Shown here piece after piece: positions 44,001 to 51,002 of a stretch of DNA of 64,000 nucleotides. Origin of the DNA: Piezodorus guildinii (taxonomy: Eukaryota; Arthropoda; Insecta; Hemiptera; Pentatomidae); the NCBI GenBank assembly GCA_023052935.1, contig CM041292.1:200004299-200068298 (forward strand). Reading direction: 5' to 3'. How positions within the stretch are numbered: the stretch's first letter is position 1; each line of letters starts with the position of its first letter. The notes below the pieces were generated by a model, which was not told where the DNA came from, searched no databases, and saw nothing but the letters and a program-made list of their open reading frames with translations. The translations under genes were made by a program, and so were the position numbers.

Positions 44001-45733
44001 TTCTGAAACTATGCTGGTTGATATTAGCAGGACATTTTATTTTTTATTGCCAAGTGAAACCTATATATAGAACCTGTTCTTAAAATATTAAGACATTTTT
44101 GGGGGGATTTGATGTGTAATCGCTATGCAGAGAAAGGAAATATTGTTGATTTATAGTCCTTGTCAGAAACTGTATAACTTCTGTCAGCTTGAAGCTAGTT
44201 TTTGTACAGAACCAATTCTAACCTGTATTGATTATTAGTGGCCTTTTGTTTAGTAATATGTCAAGAATAAAAATGAGAATCATGGAAAGAATTTAATTAT
44301 TTTTAAAAGAATATCAAAGAAGAAAGAACGCAGCACTGATAATTCTACAACCAGCTCCACCTTGTTCGTACCTGAATGGTCTATTCAACATCATTAAGCT
44401 TGTAAAGATGAAAAACGGAAGCTATTGATTAGACAAAGAGGAAAGACCAGATATTCTCAAATGAGATATTAGTGAAAATGATTCTCAATAATGCGTTAGA
44501 GGTCAAATTGGTTCAAAACATCATCATTGCAAGTAGGTACACACTAAAAAACCAGCCCCCTCTATCCAGTAATTTGGCAACCTCTTTCAGGAACACTATT
44601 TTTTCGTCTAGTCATTTTTATTTATTTTATATAAAAGTAGGTATCCTTGTGAAATTTACTTGCCAATCAGCAGATTTTGTAAAATGATGCATGTAATTTT
44701 GATTTCTTCTTATATCATTTGTTTCTTATTGATAATCTCGCCACCATGTTCTAATATGTAACCACATTGTTCAAATTATCTTACTTTATTAATTTATCAG
44801 AAGCACATTTGTAAAATAAAGTCTTAATATCATAGATCCAAGGATTTGTGAAATAAATAAGTCCAATATTATTCTTAATGGGTAAGTTAAAATAAAATAT
44901 TCAAATTTGTTTTATAAACATGTTGGCGATGATATGTTTATTTATATTTTATCACATTTTTCCTATCTTTACATACCTTCCATTAGCAATGTTCTTGTTG
45001 ACGCAAAATTTAGCAAATATATTTAAAGTATGTTTAATTTTTTTTCTCAACATGATTTAAGAGAACAAATTTTTTGATATTTCATGTTGCTATAATTTCA
45101 TTAAAACAACTACACCACGCTTGATATGTCTTGTGTTGTTCAGCTTTCTTTTGTTTTTGTGACATTAATATTAGTTAAGCCTTAATCTAAAATTTAGGAA
45201 CACATAACTAATGGAAGATTAAAAGAATGGTTAAAATTTAATCTATTATTTTTTACTTCACTCTACTTGTGGGTTTATAGTAGAATCCACCAGTATTTTT
45301 TTTTTTTTTTTAAATTTGTAGTACTTTGTCTGTAGGTAGGTATCATTGTTTAATTTTTAGCAATTCCATCTACAAAAATAAGACCTATGAGACTAGCTAT
45401 TTTTCTGAATTGAAAATTATACTTTTCTTTATATTTTTGTGTATATATGTGTATATTAAAATTATTTTTTAAATTAAATGTATTTTCTGTTGTATTTTAC
45501 ATAGGAAAAATAATATAGTTGTAATTGAAATGTTTTAATTTTAGAAAAGGAAAACATTGCGTGCTACTATCGCTGCGCAGAGGCGTTTGAAATCCAATGG
45601 TCTTCCAGAAACAGGTGTTAGCCTCTCTGTCGAAGCACTTCCTCGGGGTGTCATCGATCTTCCGAGTCCCGTCAGGGCGTGGTCAGGGATGAGGCAACGA
45701 GGAGTTTCAGAGTTGCCAAACTTACCTGCTTAG
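28931..45733 (+). CDS. Nmdar1: NMDA-type glutamate receptor subunit 1, complete 17-exon gene
   Basis: This gene encodes the obligatory glycine-binding subunit of NMDA-receptor cation channels in the postsynaptic membrane. The exons, all phase-compatible, are 28931-29068, 30191-30313, 31798-31926, 32010-32204, 32979-33079, 33166-33339, 35130-35243, 35996-36146, 36229-36445, 36524-36655, 37627-37784, 39306-39540, 39659-39807, 39887-40044, 41963-42135, 42211-42464 and 45545-45733, giving 929 aa. A signal peptide covers residues 1 to about 20. The amino-terminal domain runs to about 380. The S1 ligand half contains P516, T518 and R523 in [10 protein letters not shown]1 is about 561-584, and the pore loop [12 protein letters not shown] has N617 at the channel asparagine site. 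M3 carries SYTANLAAF at 647-655. S2 has W732-D733, and C745/C802 correspond to the redox cysteine pair. M4 is about 818-838, followed by a basic calmodulin-binding-like C0 tail. Drosophila Nmdar1 is slightly longer (about 997 aa). Alternative C-termini are predicted. Introns hold many repeats but no coding exon is interrupted. Confidence 0.95.
30191..30313 (+). CDS. Nmdar1: Nmdar1 exon 2
   Basis: This exon has 41 codons, phase 0 at both ends, an attccag acceptor and a GTAAGT donor. It encodes the early amino-terminal domain ([18 protein letters not shown]...LLISQR). Confidence 0.9.
30365..30681. mobile_element. Short PLE-derived inverted-arm element in Nmdar1 intron 2
   Basis: Inverted arms 30372-30434 and 30586-30643 surround a degenerate hammerhead-like core on the minus strand. 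TATAATTTTTATA at 30352-30364 and 30682-30694 is a 13-bp TSD. The right tail ACACAGTCAACCATTCTCAC matches the copy ending at 23508. Confidence 0.7.
31225..31525 (+). pseudogene. RTE-type LINE 3' fragment in Nmdar1 intron 2
   Basis: Sequence resembling the C-terminal tail of the RTE protein ([20 protein letters not shown], then [16 protein letters not shown]) is broken by a stop and ends in a GAAGAGAAGAAGAAGG tail. No clear TSD was found. It is in the sense orientation relative to Nmdar1. Confidence 0.6.
31798..31926 (+). CDS. Nmdar1: Nmdar1 exon 3
   Basis: This exon has 43 codons, phase 0 at both ends, a tctcag acceptor and a GTAATT donor. It encodes [18 protein letters not shown] and [15 protein letters not shown] of the amino-terminal clamshell domain. 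Confidence 0.92.
32010..32204 (+). CDS. Nmdar1: Nmdar1 exon 4
   Basis: This exon has 65 codons and phase 0 at both ends; the preceding intron is only 83 bp. It encodes [20 protein letters not shown] and [13 protein letters not shown], characteristic of the NMDAR1 amino-terminal domain. Confidence 0.93.
32442..32732 (+). mobile_element. tRNA-derived SINE1 with 14-bp TSD, Nmdar1 intron 4
   Basis: This is the reference copy. The box A-like region is near GTGGCTAGCATAACAGCC, box B is GGTTCAAACCC, a body of about 200 bp follows, and the tail is AAATAAATAAACAAAC. ATCTCTTCTTTCAA at 32428-32441 and 32733-32746 is the TSD. Confidence 0.75.
32979..33079 (+). CDS. Nmdar1: Nmdar1 exon 5
   Basis: This exon is 101 bp, phase 0 to 2, with a ttttcag acceptor and a GTATGT donor. 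It encodes the amino-terminal-domain segment that includes [12 protein letters not shown]. Confidence 0.9.
33166..33339 (+). CDS. Nmdar1: Nmdar1 exon 6
   Basis: This exon is 174 bp, phase 2 to 2. It encodes [19 protein letters not shown] and [19 protein letters not shown] of the amino-terminal domain. Confidence 0.93.
33565..33645 (+). repeat. Short tandem of TTACTAAGGTT units
   Basis: Five irregular units of TACTAAGGTT with spacers lie in Nmdar1 intron 6. They contain TACTAA, the branch-point-like sequence, but no splice role is implied. Confidence 0.5.
34050..34712 (-). mobile_element. SINE2 copy split by mariner B copy 2
   Basis: SINE2 body sequence is recognisable at 34050-34138 and its tRNA-like head at 34645-34712 (TTAGACCAGTACCCTACTGT..CCACTCTC). 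The mariner 34141-34644 lies between. Confidence 0.55.
34141..34644 (+). pseudogene. Mariner family B, copy 2, in Nmdar1 intron 6
   Basis: It starts TTGGGCTGTGAAATAAATTC after TA (34139-34140). It encodes an N-terminal fragment [33 protein letters not shown]. It is inserted into a SINE2 copy whose halves flank it (34050-34138 and 34645-34712). The catalytic part is absent. Confidence 0.65.
35130..35243 (+). CDS. Nmdar1: Nmdar1 exon 7
   Basis: This exon is 114 bp, phase 2 to 2, with a ttttcag acceptor and a GTAAGT donor. It encodes [20 protein letters not shown], including an N-glycosylation sequon (NIT), and a conserved Cys-Asp-Asn-Ser-Gly. Confidence 0.9.
35996..36146 (+). CDS. Nmdar1: Nmdar1 exon 8
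   Basis: This exon is 151 bp, phase 2 to 0. It encodes [20 protein letters not shown], the end of the amino-terminal domain. The donor is GTGAGA; reading past it leads to a stop at 36197, so the splice is required for the next exon. Confidence 0.9.
36229..36445 (+). CDS. Nmdar1: Nmdar1 exon 9 (start of S1)
   Basis: This exon is 217 bp, phase 0 to 1. It contains [15 protein letters not shown] and [15 protein letters not shown], the linker into the S1 ligand-binding half, and the first cysteines of loop 1. Confidence 0.93.
36524..36655 (+). CDS. Nmdar1: Nmdar1 exon 10
   Basis: This exon is 132 bp, phase 1 to 1. It encodes [20 protein letters not shown] and the phenylalanine of QFGN that corresponds to the aromatic glycine-site residue of vertebrate GluN1. 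Confidence 0.93.
36837..36930 (-). mobile_element. 94-bp RTE-type 3' end with 13-bp TSD, Nmdar1 intron 10
   Basis: TTCTTCTTCTTCCAGTGGTG reads, on the minus strand, as an RTE 3' terminus with a GAA tail. CTCTATCTTATCC at 36824-36836 and 36931-36943 is a perfect 13-bp TSD. It is an extremely short 5'-truncated insertion. Confidence 0.65.
37073..37358 (-). mobile_element. SINE2 with 13-bp imperfect TSD, Nmdar1 intron 10
   Basis: Related copy with CCGCCAGGATTTTCCCC and CCCCAGGAGGGTCTCCATAC. TCAGTATG(G/C)TTTA at 37060-37072 and 37359-37371 flanks it with one mismatch. Confidence 0.68.
37627..37784 (+). CDS. Nmdar1: Nmdar1 exon 11 (glycine-binding APLTINPER)
   Basis: This exon is 158 bp, phase 1 to 0. 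It contains [11 protein letters not shown], then [19 protein letters not shown], including the ligand-carboxylate arginine at residue 523. The residue numbers coincide with rat GluN1. Confidence 0.95.
38180..38370 (+). pseudogene. Possible CR1/jockey-type LINE C-terminal remnant
   Basis: The frame 38041-38367 includes [20 protein letters not shown], then a TLLNFLP resembling the usual RLWNSLP ending of CR1/jockey proteins. It lies in Nmdar1 intron 11. Only this motif supports the call. Confidence 0.35.
38429..38718 (-). mobile_element. SINE1 with 12-bp TSD, Nmdar1 intron 11
   Basis: Full-length copy in minus orientation with box B (GGTTCAAATCC) and a GTTTGTTTATTTATTT tail. ATCTTTAGTCAT at 38417-38428 and 38719-38730 is the TSD. 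Confidence 0.72.
38985..39200. mobile_element. PLE terminal fragment in Nmdar1 intron 11
   Basis: A hammerhead-like core at 38999 is followed by an inverted copy of the PLE end (39124-39190, ACTGGAAGGAATTAGTCC) that appears directly oriented at 59820-59887 and 101-150. Confidence 0.55.
38999..39032 (+). ncRNA. Hammerhead-ribozyme-like core in Nmdar1 intron 11
   Basis: CTGATGA, stem II GGCTC/GAGCC, GAAAC and GTC are all present in order, on the same strand as Nmdar1. Stem III is only the A-C/G-U minimum, as in metazoan PLE hammerheads thought to act as dimers. Stem I is weak. Confidence 0.55.
39306..39540 (+). CDS. Nmdar1: Nmdar1 exon 12 (M1 and pore loop)
   Basis: This exon is 235 bp, phase 0 to 1. 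It encodes M1 ([20 protein letters not shown]) and the pore loop with [11 protein letters not shown]. The asparagine at residue 617 is the position controlling calcium permeability and magnesium block in NMDA receptors. Confidence 0.97.
39659..39807 (+). CDS. Nmdar1: Nmdar1 exon 13 (M3)
   Basis: This exon is 149 bp, phase 1 to 0. It encodes [20 protein letters not shown] and the channel-gate signature SYTANLAAF, the most conserved motif of the ionotropic glutamate receptor family. Confidence 0.97.
39887..40044 (+). CDS. Nmdar1: Nmdar1 exon 14 (S2)
   Basis: This exon is 158 bp, phase 0 to 2, with a GTGAAT donor. It encodes [18 protein letters not shown] of S2. The residue at 689 is Ala where the vertebrate glycine site has a second Ser. 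Confidence 0.93.
40380..41350 (+). pseudogene. Tc1/mariner-type transposase pseudogene in Nmdar1 intron 14
   Basis: In pieces across frames: [15 protein letters not shown] and [20 protein letters not shown] (DNA-binding region), [12 protein letters not shown] (first catalytic Asp, in SDEK), SVMVW then [20 protein letters not shown] (second catalytic Asp, in QQDS). Several frameshifts and stops break it. It is sense to the host gene. Confidence 0.72.
41780..41870 (+). mobile_element. Degenerate PLE hammerhead end in Nmdar1 intron 14
   Basis: CTGATGA at 41787-41793 is followed by GACCC..GGATC and CAAAATGTTGG, a mutated GAAAC. It is a sense-strand relic and unlikely to be catalytic. Confidence 0.4.
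41963..42135 (+). CDS. Nmdar1: Nmdar1 exon 15 (S2)
   Basis: This exon is 173 bp, phase 2 to 1. It encodes FIWDSS, with the ligand-amine aspartate at 733, and [19 protein letters not shown]. It follows a 1.9-kb intron that holds a broken DNA transposon. Confidence 0.94.
42211..42464 (+). CDS. Nmdar1: Nmdar1 exon 16 (M4 and C0 tail)
   Basis: This exon is 254 bp, phase 1 to 0. It encodes [17 protein letters not shown] and the rest of M4, then a basic tail [20 protein letters not shown] corresponding to the C0 calmodulin-binding segment. The donor GTAGAA is suboptimal. If it is ignored the frame continues 14 codons to a stop at 42507-42509. Confidence 0.93.
42465..42509 (+). CDS. Nmdar1: Nmdar1 alternative C-terminus by donor read-through
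   Basis: Reading past the weak exon-16 donor adds [14 protein letters not shown] and a stop, giving an 881-aa subunit that lacks the KRKT-type tail. A tandem AATAAATAAA at 42931-42940 could polyadenylate this shorter transcript. This is inferred from the frame and splice-site strength only. Confidence 0.45.
   Translation, partial: VESESNIVSHSNSF
42931..42940 (+). terminator. Candidate polyadenylation signal, short Nmdar1 form
   Basis: Overlapping AATAAATAAA lies about 420 bp after the read-through stop at 42509, followed by a T-rich stretch. It would suit a composite terminal exon. Confidence 0.3.
43000..43290 (-). mobile_element. SINE1 copy in Nmdar1 intron 16
   Basis: Minus orientation. 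TTTAACGTCACTTATGCAGC begins the 3' body and the tRNA-like head ends near 43285. Box B is damaged (GGGTTGGAAACC). Confidence 0.6.
43292..45544. other. Distal part of Nmdar1 last intron, nothing recognised
   Basis: AT-rich intronic sequence after the SINE1 copy. No conserved exon or repeat family was recognised. Confidence 0.5.
45545..45733 (+). CDS. Nmdar1: Nmdar1 terminal exon 17 (KRKT tail)
   Basis: After a ttttag acceptor the frame reads [19 protein letters not shown] and ends DLPSPVRAW...SELPNLPA with TAG. The insect family has the same continuation from the C0 segment into KRKT. The basic cluster resembles the vertebrate C1 cassette. The phase matches exon 16 exactly. Confidence 0.88.
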   Translation, partial: KRKTLRATIAAQRRLKSNGLPETGVSLSVEALPRGVIDLPSPVRAWSGMRQRGVSELPNLPA

Positions 45734-46292
45734 AAGGTCTCCTACAGTTAAGTTATTATAAAATATTAATCAGTCCAAAGAGAATCTAGTATTTACGGTT
45801 TTTTGATCGTTATAATGATTCCTATCTGATATTATAGTCGCTTTAATTTATTTAGCAAAATCATTATTTTAAATTGAGTGTGTATATGCATATATTGAAA
45901 ACGCACTCATAAAAAAGGAAGGTTGATGTTAATTGTTATTAAAAACCTTACCTCAGTCAGTTTTCTACTAATGCAATGTGAGGTATTAAACACCATAGTT
46001 CTGATAAAATGTTATCATTAGCAAATAATTTAGGTAAGAATAGTTTAGCTATTTTATTTTTTATTGGATTATATATATTATATTTTGAATTATTGTGGAT
46101 AGTCAATTTTGTCATTTTTAAGACTATAATTATTTTATAATTTCAATTCTAAAAATATAATTATTTTGTTATTGTTAGTTTTATTGGAAAACTAAAGAAC
46201 CGTTATAATAATTATAAATTAAAAATATATTAAATTGTGATGCATTTGTTCAAAAATAATTTTTTTGTTCTGAATTTGGTTTTAATTTACTA

Positions 46293-46298
46293 AATAAA
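46293..46298 (+). terminator. Candidate polyadenylation signal, long Nmdar1 form
   Basis: AATAAA lies about 560 bp beyond the terminal stop at 45733. Other AATAAA motifs occur further on (for example near 47680), so the true site cannot be fixed from sequence. Confidence 0.3.
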
Positions 46299-46569
46299 TT
46301 AAAAATAACCTTCTAAATGCTTGTCTAATAATTCTAAAAAAAAAATTATTTGAACTGGGTAATTTCTGAAAATATTAAAGTGTTTTCAAGATAAAAGGGG
46401 TAATGAAGAAAAATTTAATTTTGCATCATTTTACCAAAAGGTTAGACATCTTTCTCAGAAGAATATTTATAGACGTTCTTTTGAATTATTAAGAAACTGA
46501 ATATAGTTTCTTTTTTACATTTTTCAAGAGGTTCATACAGGGAATATCATATTTAAGATGAAATAATAC

Positions 46570-46572
<3 letters not shown>

Positions 46573-46628
<56 letters not shown>
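46573..46628. repeat. (TA)n microsatellite
   Basis: An almost uninterrupted TA run of about 55 bp lies in the 3' flank of Nmdar1. Confidence 0.9.
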
Positions 46629-46629
<1 letters not shown>

Positions 46630-47870
46630 ACAAAAATTTCTTTTGAAAAAATGATGAAGAAATAATCACTCATTTGTGGGATTATGATTATGTATTAGTC
46701 AATTTTTTAAAACTAAAGTTTTTTTTTTTTAATATTTGTTTTTATTAAATGTTTATTAGTTTAGTTAATTGATATTATTACACTTTAAATATTTTTTTAA
46801 TTTCACGAAATAATTATAATTCATTGTACTAAAAAAGAATAATTGTTTGATTAATTTATACTTAACCAAAAATGTATCTAATATATAGTTAGGTATAATC
46901 ATATTGATCTCATATAAGATACCATTATTAAGTCATGGAGTCACATTTTTTTTCACATAAGATTATGGTTATGTATCAATGTTTTTTTTTAATTTTGAGA
47001 AACGTTCCCACTTTAGTTGTATCATTTTTTTTTTTTTTTTATGTATTGTAAACTTCATAAATAATCATTATTATTTTTGTAAATATACACTTTATTTACT
47101 GAGGAAGTATGATATTATATCACTATTAAATATTTATATATATTTATAAAATTAAATATAAAAAATATATCATTATTACAGAAATTATTGAAAATTGACT
47201 TAAAACGGTGGGATATGTAAATACTGATTCTAGGCAGCATTTCATAATGAATTTGTTATAGCTAACTAAAAACATAGCATTCCTGATTTTATGTTTACAA
47301 AAAAAAATAAAAATATTAAAATTATTTATCACAGATTTATTGAGAGTGAAGTTCTAAAATGAAAATTCTGTTCAGTTTTTACTTGATTTTGTGAAGGATT
47401 CAAAGCTCAAAATCTAAAAATTAAGAAAAATAAAATTAATCTACTAACAGTATTAAATAAAAAAATGAATGAAACATTGTTAAAAGAATGATTTAAATTA
47501 ATTATAACTTTAGTAATCTTGGGTCAAAGTAAGTTAGTAGTTTTCGGGACATTGGGATATAAATGTATATGTATAATTCTGTACTTATAAAATAATTGTT
47601 GCTTACTTTTTATTTTTAAGTACAGATATATTTTTCTGTTGGAAATTATGGAAAATATAAATTGTTAAATTATTAAAAATAAATAAAATATAGCTTTATT
47701 TATATAATGCTCATGCCACAGAAGTGGCTATTGTATCAGTATTGTAAAATTGTACATATTGTTTAAGATCGATGATGTATTTATTGTTTAACTTAGTATC
47801 TATTCTTTCAGTGCCAAGAATTGTAAACACAAGTTTACAAATTTTTATTATTTTTCAAGTTATTTTAACT

Positions 47871-48395
47871 TTAATATTTCTTTTGGATATCGTAAGGATT
47901 GTTGTGACTGATATGTTGTAAAGAGGGTAGTAGGAATTTACAGAGGTTAACAGAAGGTAAGTTGATATTGGATGTGATAGGGCGGAGAGGGATACCTGGT
48001 TTATGAATTTTGGGGAGTCCATAGAAGCGGGGAGCAACAGAATTATAGGAAATAAGGTTTCTATAGCTGGGATAGTTGATAAATTTTGAATCTAAAAGGG
48101 ATTTCAGGTGCTTATTGAATTTGGTTTTAAGTAAAGGGATGGGATCGCGGGATATGGGGACATAAGTGGATCTATTGGAAAGGAGAAGGTTCATTTTGTC
48201 ATTATATTCAGAGCGGTCCATGATTACAGTCTTGTTTTCTTTGTCAGCTCTGGTTAATATGATGTCGTCATGGGATTTTAGGAAGGATCGGGTAAGAGAT
48301 AGGTCTTTAAAGAATTGAGGTGAAAAATTTGAAGGTAAGGAAGGTGGGTGTTTGAGACAATTGGATAAAATATTGCAAACAGAAATCCGTGACAA
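47871..48395 (-). pseudogene. Penelope-like reverse transcriptase fragment
   Basis: A 174-codon open frame encodes the N-terminal part of a PLE reverse transcriptase: LTRADKENKTVIMDRSEYND, LLSNRSTYVPI, and PRFYGLPKIHKPGIPLRPI, the family hallmark. The polymerase core and GIY-YIG endonuclease are absent, so this is a 3'-truncated relic. It is the only PLE protein-coding segment in the window and a possible relative of the hammerhead-bearing ends, though that link is not shown. Confidence 0.8.
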
Positions 48396-49215
48396 CTCCT
48401 TAGTAAATTCCTAAATTAGTAAATTCCTACTACCCTCTTTATAATAATTCTTTGTTTTATAATAATTATTATTCTTGTTGGTGGAGCATAGTAACTGCAA
48501 ATGTTTAAGTAATTTTCATCATTTCACATTGCTAAAAAATTAATAAGCAAATTAAAAAGTAAATAAATGATCAGTTTTGAGAATTTATTAATATAATTCT
48601 ATTATTTAACTTCTTTGTGATGATTCATTCTCAAATATTTTACTCCTATGCTAGAAATAATGAAAGAAAAGTGAATTTTGTCAGGTTTAAAACTGTGGTT
48701 TAACAGGAGATAGGTACCTTAAAATTTGTATTTTTTGAAAGGAATAATTGAACCAGCTGGGAACGACTTAATGTGAATCTATAGTCACCATTGTAGTTAT
48801 AATAGTTACCACTGTCTGCATATTTGAGCACTCATTTATTATTATGTACTTATACAACATTATTATACAAATATTTCTAAAATGTGACATGATGAATTAG
48901 ATAAAAAATAAATAAACATTATCTTGCTCAGCACTTTTCATTAGTAAAAATATATTGTTTTATTTTAAGGATAAAAATGTAAACTAGTGTTATATAAGGT
49001 GTTACGAAGTATTATTATCAGTATTATGAAAATATTTATACCCGATTTAATATAAACATATTTTCTTTAATTTTTTATTAGGATATTATTTTGTAAAGAT
49101 TGATTGTTCCTAAAATATATTAATCATGTTTAATTAAAAAAATAATACTCTTTGAAGTTGTTTTATTTTATTTTTTTAAATTTAAATTCCTATGATTCTA
49201 TAGTGTATTTTAATA
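48396..49215. other. No gene seen
   Basis: AT-rich sequence between the PLE fragment and the LINE remnant. No feature recognised. Confidence 0.5.
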
Positions 49216-49440
49216 TTATTGCCTTTGATAAGTTTTGTATTTTTGAAGAAAACATTTAGCCTTATGGGCTGGGTTTGAGTGCAGGAATAAAAAATAACAA
49301 TACTGGCAGAGAGGTGAGGCCTTCATACTAGGCCAATCCCCCGTAAGAAGGTACAATCGATTCAAAGTAACAATGCCAGCCTCGGATTTGGATGGAATAA
49401 ACGGGTACGACACGGCGTGATTAAGGACTTACGCATAGCG
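49216..49440 (-). pseudogene. Unassigned LINE-like remnant
   Basis: A 65-codon minus-strand frame reads IVTLNRLYLLTGDWPSMKAS then PLCQYC. A Cys-x2-Cys after a hydrophobic run resembles LINE C-terminal regions, but I cannot place it in a clade. It directly precedes the Helentron-like/RTE nest at 49438. Confidence 0.25.
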
Positions 49441-49906
49441 TATTTCTATTGAATACTTCTTCTTCTTCATCTTTCCTCTCTACCGCACAGCAGTGTGAGG
49501 GGGTCGCTTGTATAGGCTGATCCAGGCATTCCTATTCTGCACCATTTCCCTCGCTGATCTCCAATCTATATCCCTTTTTCTGCAAGCTTTCCTGATCCCA
49601 TCCTCCCAAGTCTTCCTCTTGGTCTCCTTCCCCCTTCCTTTCACCTCATACATTGCTTTTGCCAAGCAATCCTCCGACATCCTTGAGACATAGCCATACC
49701 ATCTTAGATGGTTTTCTTCAATAATATCCTCGGTCGATCTTACTTCAAGTTTGGATCTCATTGTGGTATTTCTTATTTTGCCTCTCTTCATCTTACCCTC
49801 AACTTTCCTCAAGTAGCGCATCTCCATTTGAATACTTGAATTGGAAAATTTTCACGATCGCAATACTTTCCCTTACTATGTATTTCTTATTTAGGTAAGT
49901 AAAAGT
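49438..49906 (+). mobile_element. Helentron-like 3' end split by an RTE insertion
   Basis: Family sequence CGTATTTCTATTGAATAC (from about 49440) resumes after the RTE fragment as TTGAATTGGAAAATTTTCAC and ends GTAAGTAAAAGT. The two halves join cleanly if the RTE and one TSD copy are removed. Confidence 0.55.
49459..49827 (-). pseudogene. RTE-type LINE 3' fragment with 10-bp TSD
   Basis: The minus-strand frame encodes MEMRYLRKVEGKMKRGKIRN, LRWYGYVSRMSEDCLAKAMY and EDGIRKACRKRDIDW, the C-terminal tail of RTE proteins. TTGAATACTT at 49449-49458 and 49828-49837 flanks it and lies inside a Helentron-like 3' end, so this is a nested insertion. Confidence 0.75.
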
Positions 49907-50659
49907 AAAATAAATGAATTCTTTATTTATAAATACTATGGGGTTCTATCCTAGTAATAAATTATTAATGCTACTTTCTTTCGAAAATATAGTATCATTT
50001 ATTTTCTCAGGAGGAAATTCAGTCCCCATGAATTAAAACTAATAATAATGTGATATCAAAATAATTAATTGATTAAAATCAATCAACAGAAACGTTTTTT
50101 ATTTCTGTGATGAATGTTTTATTTCAGTTTTAGTCATATCGCATTGGTGTAAAAATTTATCTTATTAATTTAGTCAATTGAAAAATATATTATGCTATAA
50201 GTGGAGTGTTTACATTATACTTGAATAATGATGGATATATTAAGAAGTTTTTGGTTAAAACTAATGATTTATTATGAGGCTGACAACTACAGGTATGATA
50301 GGCTGCCCAGAATGTTTTTTATTGGTTTACAGAATATTTAATTTATATTATATTAAGAATATAATTTAATACATTTAATTAATTATTTTTATTTTAAAAT
50401 AAAATTAAATGAGTTATTTAGTAAAAATAGTCTATTTTAAATTCAATTTTAAACTATCAGTTAAAATTTAACAGTAACTTTCTGAAGGTTGAGCTGTAAC
50501 TATATTGGTGTTGGAATATTAATTTTGTTATACATTTTTTTATATGGCTACATGTTGATTCAATGAGTAACATTTTTAATGTATTATGAGCCTTTTGCCA
50601 GAGAACCTTCAATTTTTGTCTTTATGTTGGTAAGTTAAGTAAAGCATTGTGAAATAAAG

Positions 50660-51002
50660 AGTAGATTAGGGATTCGGCCGCTAGGGGCGCTAGCTAATAG
50701 CCGCTGGTAAAACGTTTTGGTGGGAGTGAGCGTTTAGAACCCGATTGTGAATGTTGTGTGGATGGTAGCATTCCGTTAACTTCGTTTGGCAGACTTCATT
50801 TTTGCGAGTGATATCTTTTCTTATTGTCCTAGTGATTTTTATTACGAGTACTTGGAGTGTCATAGAATTATGTATTTTTTCTTTTGTTTTGTGCTTGCTG
50901 TTGTTGTAACTGTGGCGCTACAATTCATATGACTTTCATCCACAGTTCAAAGCACCTGTTAAATCTTTTAAGATGACATCAGTGTTTCAACATCATTTTT
51001 AA
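50660..51002 (+). promoter_or_regulatory. CpG-richer island, candidate promoter / 5' UTR exon
   Basis: GGCCGCTAGGGGCGCTAGC (near 50677) stands out in AT-rich DNA and resembles a CTCF-type core. A leader-like stretch follows, ending at AA|GTAAGT (51002/51003), a strong donor. It may mark the start of a gene lying beyond the window. No coding exon was found downstream. Confidence 0.25.

Larger units (their letters stand above)
45734..47870. other. Nmdar1 3' UTR and intergenic DNA
   Basis: Extremely AT-rich with homopolymer runs and the (TA)n tract. No open frame of note. Confidence 0.5.

Noticed and set aside
44472..44687. 71-codon frame in the last Nmdar1 intron as an extra exon
   Set aside because: No acceptor/donor pair in phase and no similarity to NMDAR C-terminal tails.
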